A stretch of 64,000 nucleotides of DNA from Bacteroidota bacterium (GTDB lineage: Bacteria; Bacteroidota; Bacteroidia; AKYH767-A; OLB10): contig JADJPB010000012.1 of assembly GCA_016713445.1 (NCBI GenBank), positions 1 through 64,000 of the forward strand. Direction: 5' to 3'. The translations under genes were made by a program, and so were the position numbers. Below, one piece after another: positions 40,537 through 50,844 of the stretch. Numbering within the stretch: position 1 is the first letter of the stretch; every line of letters starts with the position of its first letter. The notes beneath the pieces were generated by a model that did not search any database, had not been told where the DNA came from, and worked only from the letters and a program-made list of their open reading frames with translations.

Positions 40537-40785
40537 ATAATTATTTGGTTTTTTTAATCCCCCAACACTCTCCGCGTGAAGGGGGCGCAAAGATGCGAAA
40601 AAAATCAGCTTAGCCCAAATTATACTAGCATAATTTACCCTGTAAATTCACTTAAAATAAAGATTTTGGCTGAGCTAGTCCTGATGTGTAATCCTTTTCG
40701 CGATTTCTACATCAAGTATGCAATAGATTTTTCTATTTCATAATGGGGACTCGTACAACCTAATAACCTATTATTTCGCTGAATT

Positions 40786-42565
40786 TCAGCGATTTGAAAT
40801 TTTATTAGACACTGGAGTGAGTATAAAATCAGGTATTTTGCGGTCTAATCGGTAAACTGGGTAGCGCAAATGACTGGGCTCATACCATTTAGAACGCTCA
40901 AAAATCCAACTGTACATGGCCCAAGAACTGGACGAAAAAGTAGAATCATTGGCTTTTTTAATTTCGAATTCGGCCTTCAAGCTGGGATTCTCTTTTAAAA
41001 TCTCGATGGCCACATCATCCCACAAATAATCGGAAAACCATTCCTTCTGTTGCAAAATTCCATCAAAGAAATTCCAAGCAAAAAAGGCATCTACACCTTG
41101 TGGTTCTAATGTTTCAATGATGTAGCGATTACTCGACTGATTGCAGTAAATTAAATAATCGCCTTTAAAAAATTGTATTAATTGGGTATCGTTTTTCAAA
41201 CTTACTTGGTTGTGTAAATAATGCCCCTCGTAGGCCGTTTTACCTGTGTTGTAATTCTTGATGTAATACGCTGCTACTTTCAATGTCGTGTCTCGCTTCA
41301 ATTGTTGCATTTCAATTTGGTTGAGTTGTAGTCGTTCAATCACTTCATGCCATGCTTGCGGAATGAGATACGCAGTTGGCTTTTGTACATTCAATACACT
41401 TTTATAGGTGTTGTAATAGGCTACATTTTTTGCATAAGGTTGTTGTTGATCAAAAGAAAGAATATCGCGTTGTGTGACTTCACTTTTTTTGACGATGGAT
41501 TCATAGCCTAAAAAGTAAAGGCTATCTACAAAACTGGAATCTATTTTCCACTGCAATGCAAATTCTTTTTGTTCGTTCGCCGTAAGCGCATTGGCTTTTT
41601 CGAGCGGCTTGCATTTCCGCTCCATGATCACCACAAAGTCGAACAGCAATTTTCAAAAATTGATAAGTGCTTTCTGTACGTTGAGCAAATGGTTTCAACA
41701 TATGCGTTTCAGTTACGAATGGAAATGCATTGAAAAGAGCACTGTAGCCAGATGCAAATCGTGGTGATTCTAAAAAACCAGTCAATCCTTTATCCGGACT
41801 CTCTCCCCAAACATTGACATAGGGTGTCATCGGAAATCCGCTTTTCTCCATTTCTTTATAAAGATAAGGAAGCACTTTTTCTTGCATCACTTTACTCACC
41901 GTTGGATGCAATTTATCTTTTTGTGAATCGATGAGCGTCATCACATATTGATAATCGGCACCATCACTAACATGCGTGTCAATAAAAACATCGGGATCCC
42001 AGTCCCTGTAGATCTTTGTAAATGTTTTAGCATTCTCCGAATCACATTTAATGAAATCGCGGTTTAAGTCGAGGTGACGTGCATTGCCTCTAAATCCAAC
42101 AACGTCCGGACCATTTTGCCCCGACCTAAAAAACAAAGAGGTTTCTAAAGCGCCATCAATATTATAAATCGGAATAATACATACAATTACTTTTTTAGGA
42201 AGGATTTCTTTTCCCGATAATAAATCCTGCGATAATCGTAAACTAGCCATGATTCCATCAGGTTCACCCGGATGAATTCCATTATTGATGAGTAGGATGG
42301 TATATCCGTTTTTTTTCAAAGAATCAATATTGAAAATTTTCTCAGGGCTGATCACAAAAAGATGAATGGGTTTGCCGCCATCGGCATTTCCATATGCTTT
42401 AAGTTGAGCGGATGGATATTTATTCGCCAGCTCTTGATATTGAGCAATCACATCCGGATAGGAAACAGATGCATTATTATCCGTATTATGAGCATGAGAT
42501 TGACTTTTTGAGAGGGAAGTACAAAAGCAAAGTAATACGCTGAGGAGGAGATGGGTTGTTTTCAT
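40786..42565 (-). CDS. Secreted M14-family zinc carboxypeptidase (one frameshift)
   Basis: Signal peptide LLLSVLLCFCTSLSKSQS, then a metallocarboxypeptidase domain. The zinc ligands His and Glu are in NNGIHPGEPDGIMAS and the third ligand His is in DVFIDTHVSDGADYQY, with an Asn-Arg substrate-binding pair in HLDLNRDFIK. Segment 42565-41640 passes into 41650-40786 after a shift near 41640. The second segment is a helical and beta C-terminal region ending FILTPVSNKISNR. About 593 codons. Such proteins remove C-terminal residues from peptides in the periplasm or outside the cell. It shares orientation with rpsP-rimM, but a 249-bp gap separates them. Confidence 0.83.
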
Positions 42566-42728
42566 AATCTTACTGCAAAGATGTAAGAAATATCTTGTTT
42601 TTGCTAAATAAGGCTCTTCAACCCGTCATATCATTGTAATGTATTCAAAGCGAAAACGAATTAATAATAACTAAATAATCAAACAATGATGCCTATGGTC
42701 CAATAAAATGTATCTTACGTAAAATTGA

Positions 42729-42762
42729 GAAAGGGCTCTTCATGTGTGAAGGGCCTTTTCTT
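42729..42762. terminator. Orphan terminator-like hairpin
   Basis: GAAAGGGCTCTTCA pairs imperfectly with TGAAGGGCCTTTTC around TGTG, followed by TTATTTATT. No gene ending just upstream on the plus strand is visible. Between 42566 and 43008 I see nothing else except AT-rich text. Confidence 0.55.
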
Positions 42763-43008
42763 ATTTATTCAATTACTGAGGTTTCATGTAATTGAACAAG
42801 GATTGCTTCTTTTTCTGTAAATAGGTGTATATCTTTATTTTGAAATGATTTCTTTAGTAGTTATTTTTGATTTTCAAACTTTATAATATGGGTTTCTTAC
42901 AATATTATTTATTACTATATTTATTTTTTTGTGGAGTTCAAGAGCTTTAATATTGTTGTGTCAAGTCTTTTTGAACATTAAATCGATTTCCATTAGAATA
43001 AATGTATT

Positions 43009-43440
43009 ATGATTGGATTCACGTCTGACTTTGATATTAAACTTGTAAAAATTTACCTTTTGGCAATGGTTTTTTTGATTATGTCTTGCGACCCATCGGA
43101 CGAAAAGCTAAAAGTTCGAAATAATGCTGATTTTCCAATTTTATGTTTATATTCATTTGATGAAACCTTGTCATTTAATGATAGTACCGTCGTAGAACCT
43201 TATTCTGGAATAGGAATTAAAACAAATGAAGTCTATTCGTTGAGAGGATATTTACTTAACTGGGAAACTGCTATTAATAGCAATAGCACAGAGAAAAAAT
43301 TGAGCGTTTATATTTTTAGTGAAGATTCTGTAAAAAAGTATTCATGGAAAGATTTAGTCGAAGCGAAAAAGTATAATAAAGTATATATTTTGACAGCATC
43401 TGAATTGAGGAATATGGGATGGATTATCCAATATCCGTGA
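43009..43440 (+). CDS. Small lipoprotein of unknown function
   Basis: Intact, 143 residues. A hydrophobic stretch ends in VFLIMSCDPSDEK, a lipobox with the Cys at about residue 27. The mature part has NNADFPILCLYSFDETL and a C-terminal KVYILTASELRNMGWIIQYP. The ending of the type LTxxxLxxMxWxIxYP recurs in small Bacteroidota lipoproteins of unknown role. The gene opens an accessory patch with toxin-antitoxin genes. Confidence 0.7.
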   Translation: MIGFTSDFDIKLVKIYLLAMVFLIMSCDPSDEKLKVRNNADFPILCLYSFDETLSFNDSTVVEPYSGIGIKTNEVYSLRGYLLNWETAINSNSTEKKLSVYIFSEDSVKKYSWKDLVEAKKYNKVYILTASELRNMGWIIQYP

Positions 43441-43509
43441 TCGCTTGGAGTGCCGTTTCCAAATTTACATGGGATTTCCGAAATTTTAGCGATATATTAA
43501 TTATAAGAA

Positions 43510-44009
43510 ATGGAAATATTTAAAAGAGGTAAAGTAATTGATAAATGGGGTATAGTGTATGCAGGCCTGAAAAGGAACTGGCTTACTACATCGCTGGTAA
43601 TTAAATGTTGTGAAGAAGGAAGCATAGTTTGCAATGCGTTTCGACTCGATAAACTTCAAATAGCTTTAAGTGAATCATTGTTCGAATTTTATGAATTAAT
43701 TAAAAAATTTATTGTTGAAGATGGTCAACCAGAAATTGTTTGGAATGAGGATGCACTCTATGAAGACTTTAGTTGTATTCCAAAACAATATTGGGATTTC
43801 TGGGAGATTGAACGTTTACTGCAAATCGTAGTTTCAAAAGTAGATAAGGAGGAAAAACTTGATATGGTGGGCAACATCCATTCAGACTTTAATTTTCCTG
43901 ATTCTTGGATTAACTTTTGTATTATAGTTCTGTAAATGTTTCGGGAGGCATAGAGGGTAAGTACACTAATTTATTAGATTATATTGAAAAGCGATTAAAA
44001 GAAGTCTAA
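43510..44009 (+). CDS. DUF2247-like protein (one frameshift near the end)
   Basis: The open part (43510-43935) reads KWGIVYAGLKRNWLTTSLVI, then PEIVWNEDALYEDFSCIPKQ and WDFWEIERLLQIV. A one-base correction near 43915 extends it as SSVNVSGGIEGKYTNLLDYI and EKRLKEV to a stop at 44009. The opening and the overall size of about 166 residues resemble DUF2247, but I am not certain. No signal peptide or membrane segment. It sits 69 bp after the small lipoprotein and next to toxin-antitoxin remnants. An immunity-type role is a possibility only. Confidence 0.5.
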
Positions 44010-44107
44010 TAGGAGCTCTTATTTAATTCTTCTTTATTAAGTTTAGAAAATAGTAAAAAGTACAGAATGTCGCAAGTTTTCAAATTAACATTAGGCTTTT
44101 TCTAAAA

Positions 44108-44395
44108 TTACTCTTGCCTATATGAAAAATCTGCTGGGTTCTTATAGGCATGTATAACCGCCAAAACAATAATTTGCATACGTTTGTCGTCTCTCTGATA
44201 ATGTATGTGATAAGGATGAAAAACTGCTTCAAAAATATCATCGTTTTCATTCCGATAAGGACAATAGCATTACCAATACTTTTATCTATATCAGCAACGG
44301 TAGAATCGATATTTTCAACATTAGTAGGTGTTTTATTGTAATTGCTAAGTCTATCGTCAAAAATTTGTTTTCTTTATTCCAATTTTGGCATTTGA
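44108..44395 (-). pseudogene. Truncated antitoxin-RelE/ParE toxin remnant
   Basis: Read on the minus strand, 44375-44290 gives KQIFDDRLSNYNKTPTNVEN and IDSTVADIDKSIG, the C-terminus of a Bacteroidota-type antitoxin. It is followed, in another frame, by YRNENDDIFEAVFHPYHIHY and IIVLAVIHAYKNPADF, ending at a TAA at 44108. This is the C-terminal half of a RelE/ParE-fold toxin. The start of the antitoxin and the N-terminal half of the toxin are missing, so a deletion has joined the two. The antitoxin part is about 75% identical in DNA to the antitoxin gene at 45068-45332. Confidence 0.7.
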
Positions 44396-44414
44396 GTAAA
44401 ATAAGTTATATTTG
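44384..44414 (+). promoter_or_regulatory. Full -33/-7 promoter for mntA-hepT
   Basis: TTTG at 44384-44387, a 19-bp spacer, and TATATTTG at 44407-44414 match both boxes of the Bacteroidota primary promoter consensus. The ATG at 44418 is 3 bp after the -7 box, so the transcript is probably leaderless. The -33 box lies within or beside the broken antitoxin copy. Confidence 0.65.
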
Positions 44415-44417
44415 AGC

Positions 44418-44720
44418 ATGAAAATTGACGAACCTAAAATAAAGCAGATTCAAGAACTTTGTAAAGCAAGCAATGTAAAGTCACTTTTTGCATTTGGTTC
44501 AGTTACTAGAGAAGACTTTAATGAAAACTCAGACATTGATTTAATTGTGGACTTTGAAGAGAAAGACCCATTTAAATACACTGATCTTTATTTTGGTTTG
44601 AAATCAAAGCTGGAAGAAATATTAAAACGACAAGTTGATCTTTTGGAAGAGAGAGCAATAAGGAACAGAATATTTAGGCAACAGCTCGAAAATACCAAGA
44701 TTAAAATCTATGGATATTAA
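44418..44720 (+). CDS. mntA: MntA-type nucleotidyltransferase antitoxin
   Basis: About 101 residues, intact. I use the ATG at 44418 (MKIDEPKIKQIQELCKASNV), not the TTG at 44412. The minimal nucleotidyltransferase motif GSX10DXD is complete in LFAFGSVTREDFNENSDIDL, with the third acidic position in RQVDLLEE. In the studied HepT/MntA pairs this protein adds AMP to a tyrosine of HepT and so blocks it. The stop overlaps the hepT start by 11 bp. Assignment to MntA rests on the motif and the partner gene. Confidence 0.88.
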   Translation: MKIDEPKIKQIQELCKASNVKSLFAFGSVTREDFNENSDIDLIVDFEEKDPFKYTDLYFGLKSKLEEILKRQVDLLEERAIRNRIFRQQLENTKIKIYGY

Positions 44721-45048
44721 AATTAAAACTTGGCTTCTTGATATACAGCAAAGTGTTGACGAAATTTTTCTTTTTCTTGGTGACAATAGAGATTTTTTTG
44801 TTTATAAGGCAGACTTAAAAACGAAAAAGGCTGTAGAGAGAAATCTTGAAATAATTGGAGAAGCCGTCAGTCGAATTTTAAAAGAAGACAATAACTTTCA
44901 ATTGAAGAATGCTAAAAATATTATTGGAACTAGAAATCGTATCATTCATAGTTACGACAATATTTCAGACGAAGTAATTTGGACAATTGTTTGTAGAGAA
45001 TTGCCAGATCTTAAAATTCAAGTGGAAGAATTGTTAAGTGAAGAATAG
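44710..45048 (+). CDS. hepT: HepT-type HEPN RNase toxin
   Basis: 112 residues, intact, all-helical in appearance. The HEPN active-site motif RX4HXY is present as RNRIIHSY in NIIGTRNRIIHSYDNI, followed by the Asp often seen there. AVERNLEIIGEAVSRI is the usual second helix of HepT. The toxin cuts RNA unless AMPylated by MntA at the motif tyrosine. This tyrosine is conserved here, so the chemistry should apply. Confidence 0.9.
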   Translation: MDIKIKTWLLDIQQSVDEIFLFLGDNRDFFVYKADLKTKKAVERNLEIIGEAVSRILKEDNNFQLKNAKNIIGTRNRIIHSYDNISDEVIWTIVCRELPDLKIQVEELLSEE

Positions 45049-45067
45049 CGAATTTGTATTAGTTATA

Positions 45068-45332
45068 TCAGCGAGTAAAACAATAGCATAACTCATAAAT
45101 TTTTTCTATATCATCAATGGTTGAATCGAAATCTTCAACATGAGTAGGTGTTTTGTAGTAATCACTTAATCTCTCTTCAATGATTTGTTTTTGCCATGGA
45201 GCGAGATCAACTATGTTTTCAGCTTCTTCTTTTGCAAATCAGTATACTTGGCCTTAAGTATTTGCCATTCCTCAATTGGAATAAAACACCTGTAGTGTTT
45301 CCTCGATTATCATGAATGAATTGTAAAGTCAT
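45068..45332 (-). pseudogene. Orphan antitoxin gene of a RelE/ParE-type pair (frame-disrupted)
   Basis: With one or two small frame corrections the minus strand reads MTLQFIHDNRGNTTGV, FIPIEEWQILKAKYTDLQK, then LAPWQKQIIEERLSDYYKTP and THVEDFDSTIDDIEKI. This is a typical small Bacteroidota antitoxin: an N-terminal DNA-binding FIPIxEWxxLK part and a helical tail that wraps the toxin. No toxin gene follows it. In its place are the HepT/MntA genes on the other strand. Its tail matches the remnant at 44290-44375. Confidence 0.65.
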
Positions 45333-45574
45333 CGTTGCTTTTTATTAACTGTTATAGGCACATAAAATTGTTGATTTCATGGTATTTACAAAAGTAAAAG
45401 AATATTTAACTTAAAGCAAGTTAGATTTTGAATTGCTTTGGATTAGCCTTTGATTTTACGAATAATTACTGTTTCATCTTTCTGCGCTCAAATGTTAGTA
45501 AATTCCCATGCCCTCAGTTAGAATCATTTAAGGATTTAGTCCGAAAAAGAAGGCGAAAGAGTCGTATAGCTTTT

Positions 45575-45582
45575 TAATTTTG
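45575..45582 (+). promoter_or_regulatory. -7 promoter box of dnaE
   Basis: TAATTTTG matches TAnnTTTG, 10 bp before the ATG at 45593. The region 45333-45574 shows no gene. Confidence 0.5.
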
Positions 45583-45592
45583 TAGATCAGCT

Positions 45593-48500
45593 ATGACCAA
45601 GTTTTCCCACCTACACGTACATACTCAATTCTCACTGCTCGACGGAGCAGCCGATATCTCTACGCTTTATAAAAAAGCAGTAGGCGATAATATGCCTGCA
45701 CTCGCCATCACCGACCATGGAAATATGTTTGGGGCTTTTAAGTTTGTGGCCGAAGCTTCAAAGTATAATACCAAGGAAAATCCAAATACCATTAAGCCCA
45801 TTGTAGGATGTGAATTTTACATGGTGGAAGATCGTCACAAGCGTCAATTTACACGCGAAGAGCGAGATGTGCGCTATCATCAATTGATGTTGGCAAAGAA
45901 TGCAGAAGGGTATAGTAACTTAATTAAACTTTGTTCTCTTGGATATGTGGATGGGTTGTATGGAAAGTATCCGCGCATCGATAAGGAATTATTATTGCAA
46001 TACCATAAAGGACTTATAGCTACCACGTGTTGTTTGGGTGCCATCGTTCCTAAATTAATTATTAAAAAAGGTGAAGCAGAAGCAGAAGTAGAATTCAAAT
46101 GGTGGCTAGATCTTTTTGGAGAAGATTATTATATCGAATTGCAACGCCACGATATTCCCGAGCAAGCCATCGTGAATGAAGTGTTGATTGGTTTCGCAAA
46201 AAAGTATAATGTAAAGATGATTGCTTCTAACGATTCGCATTATGTGAATCAAGAAGATTTTAATGCACATGATATTTTGCTTTGTATCAATACCGGTGAA
46301 AAGCAAAGTACTCCTACGATGAAGGATTTTTCGGAAGATGAGAGTTCCATGCGTGGAAAACGTTTCGCTTTTTATAACGATCAATTTTATTTTAAGTCGA
46401 CGAATGAAATGAAGGAGCTTTTCAGCGATGTTCCTGAAGCCATTGATAATACAAATGAGATTGTAGATAAAGTAGAAGTTTTGCGTCTTAAGCAAGATAT
46501 TCTTCTTCCAAATTTTCAAGTACCCGTTGAATTTAAAACGCAGGATGAATACCTGCATCATTTAACGTATACAGGTGCACTTAATCGTTACGGACAATTA
46601 GATGCTGAAATTGAAGAGCGTTTGAACTTCGAATTGTTTACGATTAAAACCATGGGCTTCGCTGGTTACTTTTTGATTGTAGCTGATTTCATTAAAGCTG
46701 GAAGAGACATTGGAGTATTCATTGGTCCAGGACGTGGATCCGCTGCGGGTTCTGCTGTTGCTTATTGCATTGGCATCACGAATATCGATCCCATCAAATA
46801 CAAATTACTGTTCGAGCGTTTCCTAAATCCCGATCGTAAAAGCATGCCCGATATCGATACAGATTTTGATGACGAAGGTCGTCAGAAAGTGATCGACTAT
46901 GTGGTGGAGAAGTACGGAAAAAATCAAGTCGCGCAAATTATTACCTATGGTACGATGGCGGCGAAGATGAGTATCAAAGACGTAGCGCGTGTAATGGATC
47001 TCCTTTGCCCGATGCAAATTTACTCGCTAAATTAATTCCTGAACGACCAGGTATTGAATTGAAACGTGTAATGAATGCTCCGTTGGATGGTGCTAAAAGT
47101 TTAAAGGAAAAAGAAGGATTAAATCCAGAAGAACTTGATCAAGTAAAACAATTAAGAACCATTTTAGGAGGGAAGGATCTTCGTGCTCAAGTGTTGAAAG
47201 AAGCACTCATCCTTGAAGGTTCTGTGCGTAATACTGGAATTCACGCAGCGGGAATTATCATCGCTCCGATGGATTTGAAAGAAATTATTCCAGTAGCTAC
47301 ATCAAAGGAAACGGAACTTTTAATTACACAATTTGATGGACGTGTCATTGAAGATGAAGGTGTTATCAAGATGGATTTTTTAGGATTAAAAACATTAACC
47401 ATCATTCGCGATGCTTTACGTTTGATCAAAGAAAATCATGGAGTCGTAATCGATATTGATAAAATTCCGCTGGATGATGCAAAGACATTTGAGTTGTATC
47501 AAGGTGGCGAGACTAATGGAACGTTCCAATTCGAGTCGGTTGGAATGCAGAAGCATTTGAAAGATCTTAAGCCCGATAAGCTGGAAGATTTGATTGCCAT
47601 GAATGCCCTGTTCCGCCCAGGACCCATGGCCTACATTCCCGATTTTATTAATCGGAAACATGGTCGCAGTCCGGTGGAATATGATTTGGATGCGATGCAG
47701 GAATTCCTTGAAGAAACGTATGGAATTACCGTGTATCAAGAGCAGGTGATGTTGTTATCGCAAAAGCTGGCCAACTTCACCAAAGGACAAGCCGACACTC
47801 TGCGAAAAGCTATGGGTAAAAAGCAATTGGATGTCCTTAATAAAATGCGCGATCAATTCATGGAAGGATGTAAATCCAATGGTCATGATGTGAAGAAGTG
47901 CGAAAAAATTTGGAGCGACTGGGAAGCGTTTGCAGCGTATGCTTTTAATAAATCACACAGTACTTGTTATGCTTTTGTTGCTTATCAAACAGGATATTTA
48001 AAAGCGCATTATCCAGCAGAGTATATGTCGTCGGTGTTGACACATAACTTAAGTAATCTCGAAAAGGTGACTTTCTTTATGGAAGAATGTCGCCGGATGG
48101 GGGTTCCTGTTTTAGGTCCTGATATCAATGAGTCGTCTTATAATTTTAGTGTAAATAAAGCTGGACAAATTCGTTTTGGATTGGGTGCGGTAAAAGGAGT
48201 AGGGGAGAACGCTGTTGCAGCCTTAGTAGAAGAGCGTACTACGAATGGGTTTTTTACTTCCATCTTCGATCTTACTTCTCGTGTTTCAGGAAAAAATGTA
48301 AGTAAAAACTGTCTCGAAAGTTTAGCGATGTCAGGTGCCTTAGACACATTTACTGAAGTCCATCGCGCACAATATTTTTATGTGGATCCGAAAGATGGTA
48401 TGACAGGAATGGAAAAGGCTGTTCGCTTTGGAAATTCGATGTCGAATCAAGTGAATAGTCAACAGCAAAGTTTATTTGGTGACATGATGGAAGAAGATGT

Positions 48501-49191
48501 AACCATCCCCACTTTCGCAAAATGCCCTGAGTGGAATAAATTAGAAGCGCTCGGAAAGGAGAAAGACGTAATCGGATTTTATATTTCAGGTCATCCTTTA
48601 GAAGATTATAAATTCGAATTGAAAAACTTCTGCTCTCATCAAGTAGAGCGCCTGATCGGTGTTGATGATTTGAAAAATTTGCGCGGTCGTGATATCACTT
48701 TCGCCGGTATTGTTACCTCCGTGAATCATCGAATGACTAAAACTGGAAAACCATTTGGAATTTTTTCGATTGAAGATTTAAGTGGGACGATGGAAATTGC
48801 ATTATTTGGCGAGGACTATGGAAAAATGAAACCGTTCCTCGAACCTGAAAGTTTGTTACATATTCGCGCACGGGTTCAAAATCGATTTAAGAAAGAAGAT
48901 GAGTTTGAATTAAAACCCTATTCCGTAAATTACTTGTCCGACATTGGCGATAAACTCACTAAGGAATTAGTAGTGCATATGAAATTGTCAGAATTAAATG
49001 GCGGAATTGGACAGAAACTTGTGGATGTCCTGCAGCAACATAAAGGCGGCACCGTCGTTAGGGTAAAAGTCTATGACGAAGAGAAATTCTGGAACTTGCC
49101 ATTTCAATGCAAAGGACTAAAAGTCAGAGTGAATAATCCGCTTGTGGAAGAGTTGGCGCGAATTTCTAGAGGGAACGTTACGGTAGGGTGA
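45593..49191 (+). CDS. dnaE: DNA polymerase III subunit alpha (one frameshift)
   Basis: About 1,200 codons. The N-terminal PHP domain has HLHVHTQFSLLDGAADI and LAITDHGNMFGAFKF. The polymerase palm acidic residues are in KSMPDIDTDFDDEGRQKVID, with the fingers region GPGRGSAAGSAVAYC just before. FRPGPMAYIPDFINRKHG, TLRKAMGKK, and then GRDITFAGIVTSVNHRMTKT and GKPFGIFSIEDLSGTMEI of the OB-fold are all present. It is the replicative polymerase and essential. One base is lost or gained near 47010 (DLLCPMQI should read DLPLPDAN), joining 45593-47035 with 47005-49191. Almost certainly a sequence error. Confidence 0.95.
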
Positions 49192-49256
49192 CAGATTGGC
49201 AGAGAAAACGCAAAGGAATAATAATTGATAATTAAGAATTACAAAAAATAAAAATT

Positions 49257-49574
49257 ATGGCATTAGAATTAACAGATCAAAACTTTGACGAATTAGTTTT
49301 GAAATCAGACAAACCCGTATTAGTAGATTTTTGGGCAGAGTGGTGTGGACCATGCAGAATGGTTGGACCTTTTGTAGAAGAAATTGCGAAAGAATACGAA
49401 GGCAAAGCAGTAGTTGGGAAAGTGAATGTGGATCACAATCCAAATATTTCAATGCAATTTGGTATACGTAATATCCCAGCTCTTCTTTATTTCAAAGGGG
49501 GAGAAGTTGTAGATAAGCAAGTAGGGGCAGCTCCTAAATCTGTATTAGCAGGTAAGTTAGATGCGCAAATGTAA
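49257..49574 (+). CDS. trxA: Thioredoxin
   Basis: Intact, 105 residues. The redox centre is in FWAEWCGPCRMVGPFVEEIA, and the cis-proline loop in IRNIPALLYFKGGEVV. Cytoplasmic disulfide reductase. It lies 65 bp after dnaE, an arrangement common in Bacteroidota. The position after the cis-Pro is Ala where many thioredoxins have Thr, a minor variation. Confidence 0.95.
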   Translation: MALELTDQNFDELVLKSDKPVLVDFWAEWCGPCRMVGPFVEEIAKEYEGKAVVGKVNVDHNPNISMQFGIRNIPALLYFKGGEVVDKQVGAAPKSVLAGKLDAQM

Positions 49575-49736
49575 TTTCCTGTTCTAAGGGAAATTATTTA
49601 AATAATTTAAAGGATGATCGGTTGTGAATGTACGAATGCAACACAATAGAGTTACTTTCGTTAAACCCTGATATAGTAATCGTGAAAATGATAACACATC
49701 AGCAATAAGTATCACCGATCATTCTTTATTTTAACT

Positions 49737-50658
49737 ATGGCATTAACTCCAAAAGAATATAATCAGTTTACCCATCTAGAGCTAATTGCTCGTCAGGTGG
49801 TAGAAGGCTTTATCACAGGTCTTCACAAAAGTCCATTTCATGGTTTTTCTGTAGAGTTTGCAGAGCATAGAATCTACAATACGGGTGAACCTACCCGACA
49901 CATCGACTGGAAACTCTACGGTAAAACGGATAAGCTTTTTACCAAGCGCTATGAGGAGGAAACTAATTTGCGTTGCCAAATCATCGTCGATAATTCGGGC
50001 TTCTATGCATTATCCTGAATTCGATAAGAAAAATCCATCCGTGTTAAATAAAATTACTTTTTTCGGCACATTGTGCAGCATCCATCATTCAGTTGTTAAA
50101 AATGCAAAGGGATGCTAGCGGACTTAGTATTTTTCAGATAAGGTCGAGTTGAATACTCACGCTCGAAGCAGCTCTGTACATCATAAATTGCTACTCCATA
50201 AATTAGAAGAGGCGATTGCATCCAAAGGAAGTTCATCCACAGCTTTAGCTGAAGCATTGCATCAGATAGCTGAAAATATTCATAAACGTTCATTGGTAAT
50301 CATTTTTAGTGATATGTTTGAGAGCGCGAGTGATCCAAAAGATTTGTTTAGTGCTTTGCAACATCTTCGTTACAACAAACACGAAGTGATTTTATTTCAT
50401 GTTACTGATCAGCGATTAGAACTCGACTTTTCATTCGAGAATCGACCTTATCAATTTGTAGATATTGAAACCGGACAAGAAGTAAAAGTTCATGCTGCCC
50501 AGGTTCGAGAAGCGTATTTGAAAAACATGAATGCGTATAAAAAAGAGTTGATGTTAAAGTGCGCACAATACCGCATCGATTTTGTTGAAGCCGACGTGAA
50601 CAAGGGGTATAAGCAAGTCTTGATGCCTTATTTAATGAAGCGTGGTAAAATGAATTAA
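49737..50658 (+). CDS. DUF58 domain protein with von Willebrand A-like fold (frame-disrupted)
   Basis: The DUF58 signature is clear: FAEHRIYNTGEPTRHIDWKL followed by KRYEEETNLRCQIIVDNSGS, the start of the metal-ion-dependent adhesion site (DxSxS). A shift near 50005 and another near 50100 separate 49737-50018, a middle piece (MHYPEFDKKNPSVLNKITFF), and 50149-50658 (LVIIFSDMFESASDPKDLFS to VLMPYLMKRGKMN). About 307 codons. In relatives such genes accompany MoxR ATPases and other vWA proteins in envelope-stress or aerotolerance operons (BatA/BatB type). No MoxR gene is next to it here. Confidence 0.82.
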
Positions 50659-50747
50659 TCGCGATATTTCTCGATTTCTTCGCTATCTAAAGCTTATGTT
50701 TCCATAATAACTTTAGCGCACTAAGTCAACGAAAGTGAATTTTAATT

Positions 50748-50814
50748 CGCCAATTCGTCAATTCACAAACACCTCAATTCACCAACTCGCCAATTCACCA
50801 ACTCGCCAATTCTC
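50748..50814. repeat. Tandem repeat of AATTCACCAACTCGCC words
   Basis: Four to five imperfect tandem copies of a 16-bp unit (CAATTCACCAACTCGC, with variants) between the DUF58 gene and the transporter gene. Non-coding by appearance. Confidence 0.75.
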
Positions 50815-50844
50815 CCAGAATTCCTGTAGCTTTGTTCCTTCTTT

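Noticed and set aside
46995..47040. Programmed frameshift in dnaE
   Set aside because: No slippery heptamer or downstream stem is visible, and similar shifts in many other genes point to sequence errors. DnaE in Bacteroidota is not known to use frameshifting.
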